From: Chlamydia pecorum E58
Lineage (GTDB): Bacteria > Chlamydiota > Chlamydiia > Chlamydiales > Chlamydiaceae
Length of the DNA stretch: 64,000 nt
Assembly: GCF_000204135.1 (NCBI RefSeq)
Contig: NC_015408.1
Location: 558,001 to 622,000 of the forward strand
Direction: 5' to 3'
Both the position numbers and the translations under genes were made by a program. The notes beneath the pieces were generated by a model, which had not been told where the DNA came from, made no database searches, and saw only the letters and a program-made list of their open reading frames with translations. Positions 32,994-41,894 of the stretch are shown piece after piece. Position 1 is the stretch's first letter, and every line of letters starts with the position of its first letter.

Positions 32994-35810
32994 TTAGAAT
33001 GTTACTTGGCTTCCAGCTTGTAGATAATGCAAGGAAGTAGAGGAAGATACAGAGCCCTGGTAGTTCAAGAAGATATGCACATTGGGAAAAATCGAGGTGA
33101 GGCTACTTCCTTTGAATACGAAGCTGTTTCTTGCAATGGTAGGGCCTTCTGTTGTCCATGTTCCTCCACTAACGATGAGTGTGGTGCTGATATCAGGCGT
33201 GTTTTGATATACCATAGGTTCATAGGCAATTTCAAAATGCCACTCGCAAGGAAGATGAAATTGCGTTCGCCAAGAACTTTGTACTCCTAAAGGAACAGTA
33301 ACATTACATAGGGGCTGGTCTGTAAGGAACTTTCTTGGTTTGCTACCTGTCTCTGTAAAGGAAGATAGGAAAGAACGTACTCCAAGGATTTTTATAAAGG
33401 GTGTTGCTGAAAAGCGTTTTGTCACAGCTTGTATGGGTAAGTAAAGAGAAGCTGAGGCACCTAAAGAATGGCTGAATGTTTTTCCCTCTGCAGATTCTTT
33501 TCTAGTGGGAAATATACTTGAGATATGGTGAGAACCATAGCTATAGGCTAAAGATGTAGAAGTATAGATCCATTCGTGAAACCAGGGCATTTTGAGCTCT
33601 AAGGCAGCAAAGGTAATGTGCGATGCTGACTTGTTCTGAGAATTCTTCTCTTTAACATTGCTATGGAACTTTGCAAAACTTAGTGAGACCTTGTGGTTAT
33701 GTGCTGTTTTTGTTGAAGGTCCTAAGCTATACCCTATAGAGTCCATACGGAATCCAGGAATTTTTCCCTTAGGATTTTGATGTACAAAGAGTCCTAGAGC
33801 ATTTCCTCGTGTTTGGAACAAGTAATTTGAGGGAGTCTGAAAGTTGTCAAAGGTTTGTAATCCCGCTTGGAGAGTATAAAAAGTTTGCCATAACGTAGCA
33901 GGAACAATATAGGCAGCATATTCAGGATTTGGGACGTACCCTATTGCTGTCCAGTCAGCATAGAGATGGCGATGTAAAGTGTTTGCAGTGAGGTCTGATG
34001 AGTTATCTGTTGTTGTCTTTGTTTCTTCCCAGTAGGGGGACCAAAGACCTTGATAGCCATAATGAGTGCCTGTATTAAGTCCTTCAGGAAAGAAATTATC
34101 CGTATTGATACGTTGTGCTGTTACGTCACTTAAATAGAGAAGAGGAATTTTTTTTAGAGATTCTGCAAGATCTGCACTGTCATAAGGAGATTGGTTATCG
34201 TCGTCGAGGAGAGAAAGAGGACCGGAAATCGTAATGGAAGTATTGGCATTTTCTGTATAAGTAGTCACGCTATTTTGTGTACTACTAGAAGGATAAATCC
34301 AGATTTTTGGAGCTACCCCTGTAGATAGAATAGAGGGTAGATTTAAAGCCAAGTTGGTAATTGTAATTGTAGATCCAGTTGCGGCATTTGTGTTGTTTGA
34401 AAGAGTTCCCCCTCCTCCTAAACGTAAAGTTCCTCCAGTTTGTGAAAGTTTGAAAACACCTAACCAAGCACTGCGTTCTATAGCTAACACACCATTACGT
34501 AGTTCTGAAGTATTGTTAGATTCTGTATAGAAGTTTTCTTTGCCTATAAGATCTTTAGGGACTGTAGCTCCTGAAAAAAGTACAGTTCCTTGGTGATAGG
34601 ATTCAGGGTTGAAAACAAGGGGGGTGCTGGTTGTATGACCGTGTTCAATAGGGTCATAAAATGCAAGCGTTCTTCCTGCACTTGCTCCTAGGCTTAGAGA
34701 AACTCCGGCAGTACAGTGTATAGCATTGCGTTTCCCTGTCCAGAGGGTTGCATAAGATGTATTATTGTTAAATATAATATCTCCCAGCTCCGCAAATAAA
34801 GAGCATATACTATTTTGCCGAAGCATAAATGCTCCGCCCCAGTTTGCGTGATTGTTTGTAAAGTATATAGGACCACTATTACGGATTGTAAAGTTTGCAG
34901 TACATAAGCTTCCTCCATCTCTAGAGGCGAAATTATTGTTGAAAACAAGAGTTCCTGGGTTGTTTTGTACTGTAAAATTGTTACAAAATATAGCACCACC
35001 TCGATTACCAGAGCTACCTATTGCCATATTTTGATGAAAGATAACGTTTTCAGAGTTATTTTCTATGGAGATGTTAGCGCTACATACTAAAGCTCCTCCT
35101 TTGTGAGATTTGTTTTTGACAAAATAGATGGGACTAGAATTTCCTGAGATATTCAAGTTGGAGCAGGAGATAGCACCTCCGTCTCCTGAAAAACTGGAGT
35201 TATTTAAAAACAGTATAGAACACTGATTATTTTGAATAGAGCTATCAGAAGCTGAGAAAATTGCCCCACCATTTCCCAAGGTAGAGTTGTTTGTAAAATA
35301 TAGACAATTTTTATTGTTGCTAACTTCTAAGTTTGTACCTGCATAAAGAGCCCCCCCTCTATTTTGGTTGCTTGTTACATAGACATTACATGCTGTGTTA
35401 CTATTAAATATGGTTTCAGAGGAGTTTTTAGTTATGGTAAGTTTCTGAGAAGCATAAAGAGCTCCACCCTGTGCAGTTGAAGAATTTTCTGAGAAAAATA
35501 CTTCTCCCGTACAGTTTGTTAATGTAAAGTTTTGACAGGAGAGGTATCCCCCAGGTGCGGAAGAAGTTTCTAGATAACAGGTAAGGTTATCATAATTGTG
35601 CAGGATCACATCTTCTGTAGAAGAATGGGAAACTCCTAGGAGAGTATTTTCCCGGAACTTAGGAGTTAAATTAGTTACCCTGGGAAAGATTGTTAGGAAG
35701 TCTTTCATGAAATCGGGGATATTCCATAAAGAGGCAAACGTACGGAAAGAAATCATATTCACAAAGACAATACAAATGGTTTTAAAGAAATAGGAACGTA
35801 ATGATTTCAT
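32994..35810 (-). CDS. pmp: Polymorphic membrane protein, E-like, copy 1
   Basis: Autotransporter of 938 residues exported through Sec and anchored by a C-terminal barrel. Signal region about residues 1-27 (MKSLRSYFFKTICIVFVNMIS). The passenger carries the Pmp repeats GGAL/GGAI and FxxN (GGALYASQ, GGAIFSASD, GGAISCSN, GGAIFCNN). The middle domain has FYDPIEH, YHQGTVLFSGAT, NGVLAIE. The barrel (about 640-938) ends LHYLQAGSQVTF. The ending and the YHQG block are shared with its neighbour (35842), which makes them a tandem pair, and PmpE in C. trachomatis is their most likely relative (CT869, close to glgB). Subtype is inference from gene order. Confidence 0.85.
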   Translation of the reverse strand: MKSLRSYFFKTICIVFVNMISFRTFASLWNIPDFMKDFLTIFPRVTNLTPKFRENTLLGVSHSSTEDVILHNYDNLTCYLETSSAPGGYLSCQNFTLTNCTGEVFFSENSSTAQGGALYASQKLTITKNSSETIFNSNTACNVYVTSNQNRGGALYAGTNLEVSNNKNCLYFTNNSTLGNGGAIFSASDSSIQNNQCSILFLNNSSFSGDGGAISCSNLNISGNSSPIYFVKNKSHKGGALVCSANISIENNSENVIFHQNMAIGSSGNRGGAIFCNNFTVQNNPGTLVFNNNFASRDGGSLCTANFTIRNSGPIYFTNNHANWGGAFMLRQNSICSLFAELGDIIFNNNTSYATLWTGKRNAIHCTAGVSLSLGASAGRTLAFYDPIEHGHTTSTPLVFNPESYHQGTVLFSGATVPKDLIGKENFYTESNNTSELRNGVLAIERSAWLGVFKLSQTGGTLRLGGGGTLSNNTNAATGSTITITNLALNLPSILSTGVAPKIWIYPSSSTQNSVTTYTENANTSITISGPLSLLDDDNQSPYDSADLAESLKKIPLLYLSDVTAQRINTDNFFPEGLNTGTHYGYQGLWSPYWEETKTTTDNSSDLTANTLHRHLYADWTAIGYVPNPEYAAYIVPATLWQTFYTLQAGLQTFDNFQTPSNYLFQTRGNALGLFVHQNPKGKIPGFRMDSIGYSLGPSTKTAHNHKVSLSFAKFHSNVKEKNSQNKSASHITFAALELKMPWFHEWIYTSTSLAYSYGSHHISSIFPTRKESAEGKTFSHSLGASASLYLPIQAVTKRFSATPFIKILGVRSFLSSFTETGSKPRKFLTDQPLCNVTVPLGVQSSWRTQFHLPCEWHFEIAYEPMVYQNTPDISTTLIVSGGTWTTEGPTIARNSFVFKGSSLTSIFPNVHIFLNYQGSVSSSTSLHYLQAGSQVTF

Positions 35811-35841
35811 TAAGAATATATTCTGTTAATTATCGATATTT

Positions 35842-38751
35842 TTAAAATTGTAGTTGTCCACCAGCTTGTAAGAAATGACTTTGTGTAGAGGTAGAGATTT
35901 CTCCAGAGTATTGGATGGAAATATTCATATAATCAAAAATTTTTGCGGTGCTTTTCATTCTTGCATAGAGTGCATTGTAAGCTACTGGAGCGGCAAATGT
36001 ATTCCATGTTCCGAGGCTAGAAAGTAACATCGTGTAGATTTTTGGCTTTTGTCTATAGAGAGTTGGGACGTAAGCAAGCTCTAATTCCCAAAGCATAGGA
36101 ACATGATGAGATTTTTCCCATGAAGAGCGCAACCCTAAAAGCATAGAAAGGTTAATAAGAGGATCTAAAGTAGAAAACTTCCGGGCATGTGCCCCTTCTT
36201 CAGTGAATGCTTCGTTTGAAGCATGGATTGCTTGTAGCGTAGCAAAGGGAGTTGTTTGTAGTGATCGCGTCACATTTTGGGGAGAGAGAGCTAAGGAGAG
36301 CTGAGATCCTAATGTATGACTATGAAATAGAGCTCGGGAAGCTTTAACATTTGTGAGTTTATGGGCTGTATATGCGTACGCAAAGGAAAGAAAGGTAGAA
36401 AGTTTTTCATGGAAGAAAGGAGCATCGAATTTGGCTCCAGCAAAGTAGTCATGAGAGATGATGGTATTATGGGTTTGGGATTCCTTTAGCCTAGAAAAGG
36501 ATTGGGAAAATCCTACAGAGATCTTATGATTTGTTACAGAAGTTGCTGTAGTGTTGACAGCATAGCCTGTAGCATGACTATGAAATCCATGGAGGTTTTT
36601 AGAACTTCTTTGGTGAATGAAAAGTCCTAAGCCATGGCCTGCAGCAGAAAAGGTTGCATTAGTATCTGTTAAAGACAGACTACGGAGATTTGCAGTAGTG
36701 GCATAGGCAGATTGCCATAGGATATTGGCAACAATGTCTCCTTGTCTTTTAGGATCGGGGATGTAACCTACAGGAGTCCAATCTGCGTAAAGAATTTTAT
36801 GGCGTGTATTTGCTGTAAGTGATGATGAAGGATCAGCTGTTGTTATTGTCTCTATCCAATAAGGGGTCCAGAGGCCTTGGTAGCCGTAATGAGTGGTAGA
36901 ATTTAGAGCGTCAACATTTAAGTTCGTAGTATCAATTTTTGGAGTGCTATTATCCAAAAGATAGAGCAGAGGAACTCGCTTTAAAGCCAATGACAGATCT
37001 GTGCTATCGTAAGGGCTAGCATTGTCTTCATTGGTTACGCTTAGTGGACCAGAGAGAGTGATAGTAGGATTATTATCTTCTGTATAAGTCGTTACATTAC
37101 TAGTTGTGCTGCTAGCAGGATAAACCCAAATTTTGGGGGGCTGAGCATTAGCTTTTAAGATCGAAGGGAGGTTAATTGCTATGTTATTTAATATTATATT
37201 ACTGCCATTAGAGGTTGTTGAAGCTTTTTGATTCGTTGTAACTATTCCCCCTTGTCCTAGACGTACCGTTCCCCCTTGTTGGAAAAGTTGATAACAGGCA
37301 ATTCCAGCATTATCTTCAATGGCAAGAACTCCGTTATGAAGCTCGTAGGTGTTTTGAAGGTAAGAGAAGAAATTTTTTTCATCGGTATGATTTTTGTCTA
37401 CTGTCGCTCCAGAAAAGAGTATGGTTCCTTGATGGTAAGGTTCAGGATTGAAACGACAAGCTGTGTTCGTGAGATATTTGTGTTCTATAGGGTCATAGAA
37501 TTTAATGCTAAAGCCAGCACGTGCGCTGAGCATAGCATTTAAATTTTGTGTCCAGTGACAGCAATTGCGATATGGAGGAGTTGTACTATTGACATTAAAA
37601 CTATAATTTTCATTAAAGGTGATATCACCATTATCTGCAGATAACACTAAGGTACCGCCATTCGTGATACTATAGTTAAGAAGGGCTCCTCCCCAGCATG
37701 CAATATTTCTTAAGAAATTTACAGGACCGTTATTACGAATTGTAAGTGAAGCGAAATGACATGCACCTGCATTTTCCAAGGATTGGTTATCTTTGAAAGT
37801 AATAGGAGAACTATTGTTTTCAAGAATAACAGTTTCAGCTTCGATTGCTCCGCCGTTTCGACTACTTCCTTTAGAAAAAGCAAAATTATGAGAGAAAGTT
37901 ATGGGACCAGAATTATTTGTTAAAGAGCAGGTATTGGAAGCATAACATGCACTACCATTTCCCGCGTGGTTCTTAGTAAATACAATAGCTCCTTTATTTT
38001 CAGAGATCGTGATGGAGGTAGACGCATAAATAGCTCCTCCTTCATTATCTCTTGTGGAATTATTGCTAAAAATGATGTCCCCAGTATTACTTGTTATCGA
38101 GGTTGTCGTGGAATATATTACTCCTCCATGATTCGTTGCAATGTTGTTCAAAAAATTGCAGCTGCCGTAATTATTTTTGATAACACAATTTGTTGCTTTG
38201 ATTGCTCCTCCTTGATTTTGATTCACATTAGATAGGTTAAGTCTGGACGCTAGATTTTGAGAAAACCAGAAATCATTATTGTTAATTATTGAGCATGTTC
38301 CTGTAGCACAAATTACCCCTCCATTTTTACAAGAAATATTTTCTCTAGCATAGAAGCCGTAGGGATTATTAATGATTTCGATATTGTTGCAGTAGATCGC
38401 TCCACCAAAGTCATTTGAAAATATTCCATACAGTAAAAGTTGACGATTTTTCTCTGAAAGCACGATATTTTGAGTCTCGTCACGGGAAAACCCTGGGAGA
38501 GTTTCTGGGTAGTTTTCACCTAATAGAGTGTATTCATCCCAAAGGGAATTTTGATTTGAGGAGGGTATTGCACTTAGGATTTGTGAAAGGCTGGGATGTT
38601 GTTTAAAAGAACGCCATTGTAGAGGCGTATCTCTTCCTAGCAGAGTAGCACAATAAAACGACGGGAAGAGGAGATAGAACACTACCGATCGCATAAATCT
38701 GTACAAAATAGAGTATCTATGAACTTTTCCTATAACGTATGTACTTCTCAT
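35842..38751 (-). CDS. pmp: Polymorphic membrane protein, E-like, copy 2
   Basis: 969 residues from the ATG at 38751; ATG 38694 (MRSVVFYLLFPSFYC) would place the signal peptide at the N-terminus and may be the true start (950 residues). Passenger repeats include GGAIYCNN, GGAIKATN, GGVIYSTT and GGAIYAST with FSNN-type motifs. The middle domain repeats the neighbour's FYDPIEHKY, YHQGTILFSGAT and NGVLAIEDNA. The barrel ends FLQAGGQLQF rather than the GSKxRF of G-type members. It lies 31 bases from the first copy. As an outer-membrane antigen it could vary in adhesion; the passenger differs strongly between the copies. Confidence 0.85.
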   Translation of the reverse strand: MRSTYVIGKVHRYSILYRFMRSVVFYLLFPSFYCATLLGRDTPLQWRSFKQHPSLSQILSAIPSSNQNSLWDEYTLLGENYPETLPGFSRDETQNIVLSEKNRQLLLYGIFSNDFGGAIYCNNIEIINNPYGFYARENISCKNGGVICATGTCSIINNNDFWFSQNLASRLNLSNVNQNQGGAIKATNCVIKNNYGSCNFLNNIATNHGGVIYSTTTSITSNTGDIIFSNNSTRDNEGGAIYASTSITISENKGAIVFTKNHAGNGSACYASNTCSLTNNSGPITFSHNFAFSKGSSRNGGAIEAETVILENNSSPITFKDNQSLENAGACHFASLTIRNNGPVNFLRNIACWGGALLNYSITNGGTLVLSADNGDITFNENYSFNVNSTTPPYRNCCHWTQNLNAMLSARAGFSIKFYDPIEHKYLTNTACRFNPEPYHQGTILFSGATVDKNHTDEKNFFSYLQNTYELHNGVLAIEDNAGIACYQLFQQGGTVRLGQGGIVTTNQKASTTSNGSNIILNNIAINLPSILKANAQPPKIWVYPASSTTSNVTTYTEDNNPTITLSGPLSVTNEDNASPYDSTDLSLALKRVPLLYLLDNSTPKIDTTNLNVDALNSTTHYGYQGLWTPYWIETITTADPSSSLTANTRHKILYADWTPVGYIPDPKRQGDIVANILWQSAYATTANLRSLSLTDTNATFSAAGHGLGLFIHQRSSKNLHGFHSHATGYAVNTTATSVTNHKISVGFSQSFSRLKESQTHNTIISHDYFAGAKFDAPFFHEKLSTFLSFAYAYTAHKLTNVKASRALFHSHTLGSQLSLALSPQNVTRSLQTTPFATLQAIHASNEAFTEEGAHARKFSTLDPLINLSMLLGLRSSWEKSHHVPMLWELELAYVPTLYRQKPKIYTMLLSSLGTWNTFAAPVAYNALYARMKSTAKIFDYMNISIQYSGEISTSTQSHFLQAGGQLQF

Positions 38752-38849
38752 TGTCTAGAATTTTGGTGATGTAGGCATGGAATGGGAATGAAGATTCCTA
38801 CAAAGTGTTTGTATCCTAGTGCTGATGTCCTTTTCGTAGAAAGTGAGAG

Positions 38850-41800
38850 CTAGAACTTTCTATGGAGACCTGTAGAGACCCTTTGATGAGTATATCCGCG
38901 TTTATTTTCTAAGGTGTAATCTAGGAAAGCTTTGGTATAGGAAGCAAGAGAAACTAGATTATGGATCTGCACAAAGATCCCATGACGAGAAGGGTTGGCT
39001 CCAAAGATTTTCGTGCTTTCTTGGTTAGAGACAATAGACACTATAGTATGAGGATTTACTCGGAAAATGTCTGGGGTATAGGCCACTTTTAGAGTTAGCG
39101 TTGAAGGAGCTTTTTTAAACGGAGAAAATACCTGTGTTGAGCAGCCTATAGGTAGGGAGACGTTGTATCCTGCACCCCGTGAAAAGCTTCTTGCTAGGTC
39201 TCCAGTTTCTGTAAAGGCGGCCTGCCATCCTCCAAGAAAGTCTGCGGAGATAAATCCTGTGAGGTTGAGGATTTCTGCAAGGCGATTTGTTAACTTACAC
39301 CAATACAAAAAGGGATGTTCAGCAGCAACCACAACATGGAAAGTGTTGTTATACCAATTTCCCTGGGATTGTCTTGTGCTATTTGGTGTAGTATAGGTTG
39401 TCGTGAGATGGTTCCTAGTATACTCATATTCAGCTTCCCAAGAAAGTCGCACTTCGGTTTTTTCCGTAACTATGGGGAACCTTCCGAAGAACGAGCATAG
39501 CGTCATAGATTCGGAGACTTTAGCACTATAGGGATGGGCGTTAGCTTTGCCATAAAGCTGCCCAAAGGCCATACCTACGGTAGCATCATCTGGATAGCGC
39601 ATGGCGAGAGTTGCTTGATATCCTCCGAATCTTCCGGAGTACCCTTCGCGTCCCTGGCGGATTCCTTGATGGATATAATTTCCAATTCCCCTTAGTGCAA
39701 TAGAGACCCCCCCTTCTTGAGCTAGAAGGGTTTCTTGCAGAGCATCTGAGAAGGCCTTGCTTGCCAAGAACGACATCCATAGGGTATTGGTGACAAGCTC
39801 CGTACGGCGCTCTGGAGCAAAGATATAGGTAGCTTTATCTTGAGGGGAAGGTGTCCAGAGAACATAGAGCATGTTTGCTGGAGGTGTTCCTGCTCCTCCT
39901 GGGAAGGTTCCGCTAGGGGTAGGGGCGAATAAAGGTCGTGTCCATGTGGAGGACCAGCTTCCCTGATAGCCATAATGTTTAGATACAGGGATTTCCCCAG
40001 GAGTAAAAGCGTCTTTTGTAATTGTTCCTGTTCCAGTAAGGTTTACTGCAGGGATGGCAGTGGAGGTTTTTAGGAAGGAGTTATCGTAGAGGTCATAATC
40101 ATCATCGTACACCAATTCTAAGGAGCCCGTTAAGGTGGTTGTTGGAGTTTGAGCACCAGTAGTGGATGGCCCTGCTATGGTTGCAGAAGAGAAGTTCGGA
40201 GAAAGAAACGAAAGAATATCCACTCCTAGCTTGCCGATAGTGAAACTCTCTGCTGCTGGGGTGTTTGCTGGTGTTGTTGTCGCTACCCCCAAGGTTCCTC
40301 CGGATCCTAGGGTTAATCTTCCTGTAGATGCGGTAAAGCCTAAAACATTGACAATAGCATTTTGTGTAATGCGCAGTTCTCCATCTTGTACTTGAACGTT
40401 TCCAAGTAGAGTGCTGGTTTTATTTGCAGGAATGAGGCTTTCCCCTAAAGAAAGATTCTCAGCAGAAAATACTACAGATCCAGAAAATCCTGAGTTATTA
40501 ATGGTAATGGTTTCAAGAGTCGCAGGTTGTTGTTGTCCTCCTTGTGTTGTGGTTGGAAGTTCATGTGTAATAGGATCGTAAAATAGCAATTTTGAGGAAG
40601 ATTGCGCTTGTAAAGCTAAGATTTTCCCTCCTTCTTTTACGGTGATCGCATTACGCACGCTAGGAACAGAGCTGAGCATATTTCCATCGAAGGAGATCGT
40701 ATTCTTATAGGCGGAAATCTTCAGCGTGGATTCAGTTGTAGGGGGAGTTGTTTGATTTCCTATAGTAGGGCTGACGAAGATCGCCCCTCCAGATGTGGCG
40801 CGGTTATTTTTAAAGGTTGTCATCCCATAAGAGTTGAGCTCGAACACCTTAGCGCAAATTGCTCCTCCTTTCTGTGCTGCTGTGTTGCTGTGGAAAGTTA
40901 AGGGGCCTGTATTGGAAATCTCGCATGTTTGTGCATAAATCGCTCCAGCAGAACCTGGAGTGGCATTGTAGCTAAATGTAAAAGATCCAGAATTGTTTTC
41001 CAGGATTAAAGATCCGTTAGGGATACAAATGGCCCCTCCGGCTCCAAAAGCAAAAGTTTCCCCTGTTGGGGCGGAAATCCCGGACAAGCTATTCGCACAG
41101 GAGTTCCCAGAAAAGGTGATGTTTCCCGTGTTATCGCTAAATGTAACCTGTTTTCCGTTATGAATTACCCCACCACTGCACGTACTGAAGTTTTGAGAAA
41201 ACTCCATAGTTGCAGAGTTGTTTGCAATCGTAACTGTAGAAGTGGCGCTATTAACACAACTAATTACGGAGCCAAAGTTTGCACAGTTATTGAGAAAGGA
41301 GATCTTTTCAGAAGTATTTAGAATCTTTAAGGAGGTATCTACTCGAAAAATGGATTGCCCCAAGTTTATTTTTGTTGCCGGTGTGGGCGTAGGAGGATTT
41401 GCTGGGGGATTTGTTGGAGTTACTTCAGCAGGAGGAGAATAGGGGGATTTATTATTGAGGAAGACTAGGTTTTTATTGTCAGTAAAGAGGATGTCTTTAC
41501 TGAGGATCATTCCGTTTTCCCCTGAGGCTTGGTTGCTATCAAAAAGGAGTTTCGAGAACCCTTTTAGGATTAGGGTTTCCGTAGCGGAAATAAATCCTGA
41601 AGAGCCAGCAAGTGGCGCTTGACAAAAGGAGAACGTTAGAGAATTCCCCTTTCCTTGAAGAGTAAGATTGTTAGCATTCCCTATGAATGAGGTTGCAAAC
41701 TCTGTTCCTAAAACTTGATTGAATGTGTAGTCGGAGCTGAGAGTCACAGTGTTGCCTTGATTAAACATAGGTAGAGCAACATTGTGGTTGTGATGCGAGC

Positions 41801-41870
41801 CAAAAGACCAGCTTGCACTACAAAGACAAGCGAAAACGCAGAAAGAAGAGTGCTTAAAAGAAGGAGGCAT
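38850..41870 (-). CDS. pmp: Polymorphic membrane protein, divergent type
   Basis: 1006 residues with signal peptide MPPSFKHSSFCVFACLCSASWSFG followed by His-rich SHHNHNV. A Pro-rich insert (about 143-170, with PPTPTP) follows SPYSPP. Passenger motifs are GGVIHNGK, GGAICIPN and GGAICAKV, and the middle domain has FYDPITHELP and GSVVFSAENL. The barrel region begins near TNTLWMSFLASKAF and ends VSTGLHRKF, unlike both E-like (LQAGxQ) and G-like (DLGSKxRF) neighbours. Position between E-like and G-like genes mirrors PmpF of C. trachomatis (between PmpE and PmpG), but I could not confirm identity. Seven consecutive C at 39707-39713 within the barrel is not clearly a switch. Confidence 0.8.
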   Translation of the reverse strand: MPPSFKHSSFCVFACLCSASWSFGSHHNHNVALPMFNQGNTVTLSSDYTFNQVLGTEFATSFIGNANNLTLQGKGNSLTFSFCQAPLAGSSGFISATETLILKGFSKLLFDSNQASGENGMILSKDILFTDNKNLVFLNNKSPYSPPAEVTPTNPPANPPTPTPATKINLGQSIFRVDTSLKILNTSEKISFLNNCANFGSVISCVNSATSTVTIANNSATMEFSQNFSTCSGGVIHNGKQVTFSDNTGNITFSGNSCANSLSGISAPTGETFAFGAGGAICIPNGSLILENNSGSFTFSYNATPGSAGAIYAQTCEISNTGPLTFHSNTAAQKGGAICAKVFELNSYGMTTFKNNRATSGGAIFVSPTIGNQTTPPTTESTLKISAYKNTISFDGNMLSSVPSVRNAITVKEGGKILALQAQSSSKLLFYDPITHELPTTTQGGQQQPATLETITINNSGFSGSVVFSAENLSLGESLIPANKTSTLLGNVQVQDGELRITQNAIVNVLGFTASTGRLTLGSGGTLGVATTTPANTPAAESFTIGKLGVDILSFLSPNFSSATIAGPSTTGAQTPTTTLTGSLELVYDDDYDLYDNSFLKTSTAIPAVNLTGTGTITKDAFTPGEIPVSKHYGYQGSWSSTWTRPLFAPTPSGTFPGGAGTPPANMLYVLWTPSPQDKATYIFAPERRTELVTNTLWMSFLASKAFSDALQETLLAQEGGVSIALRGIGNYIHQGIRQGREGYSGRFGGYQATLAMRYPDDATVGMAFGQLYGKANAHPYSAKVSESMTLCSFFGRFPIVTEKTEVRLSWEAEYEYTRNHLTTTYTTPNSTRQSQGNWYNNTFHVVVAAEHPFLYWCKLTNRLAEILNLTGFISADFLGGWQAAFTETGDLARSFSRGAGYNVSLPIGCSTQVFSPFKKAPSTLTLKVAYTPDIFRVNPHTIVSIVSNQESTKIFGANPSRHGIFVQIHNLVSLASYTKAFLDYTLENKRGYTHQRVSTGLHRKF

Positions 41871-41894
41871 GTGGCAACCTTGTCGTTATAAAGA

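Noticed and set aside
39707-39713. Seven C in a row within the barrel of the divergent Pmp, and a similar run near 35351
   Set aside because: Short runs within complete frames; not evidence of phase variation.
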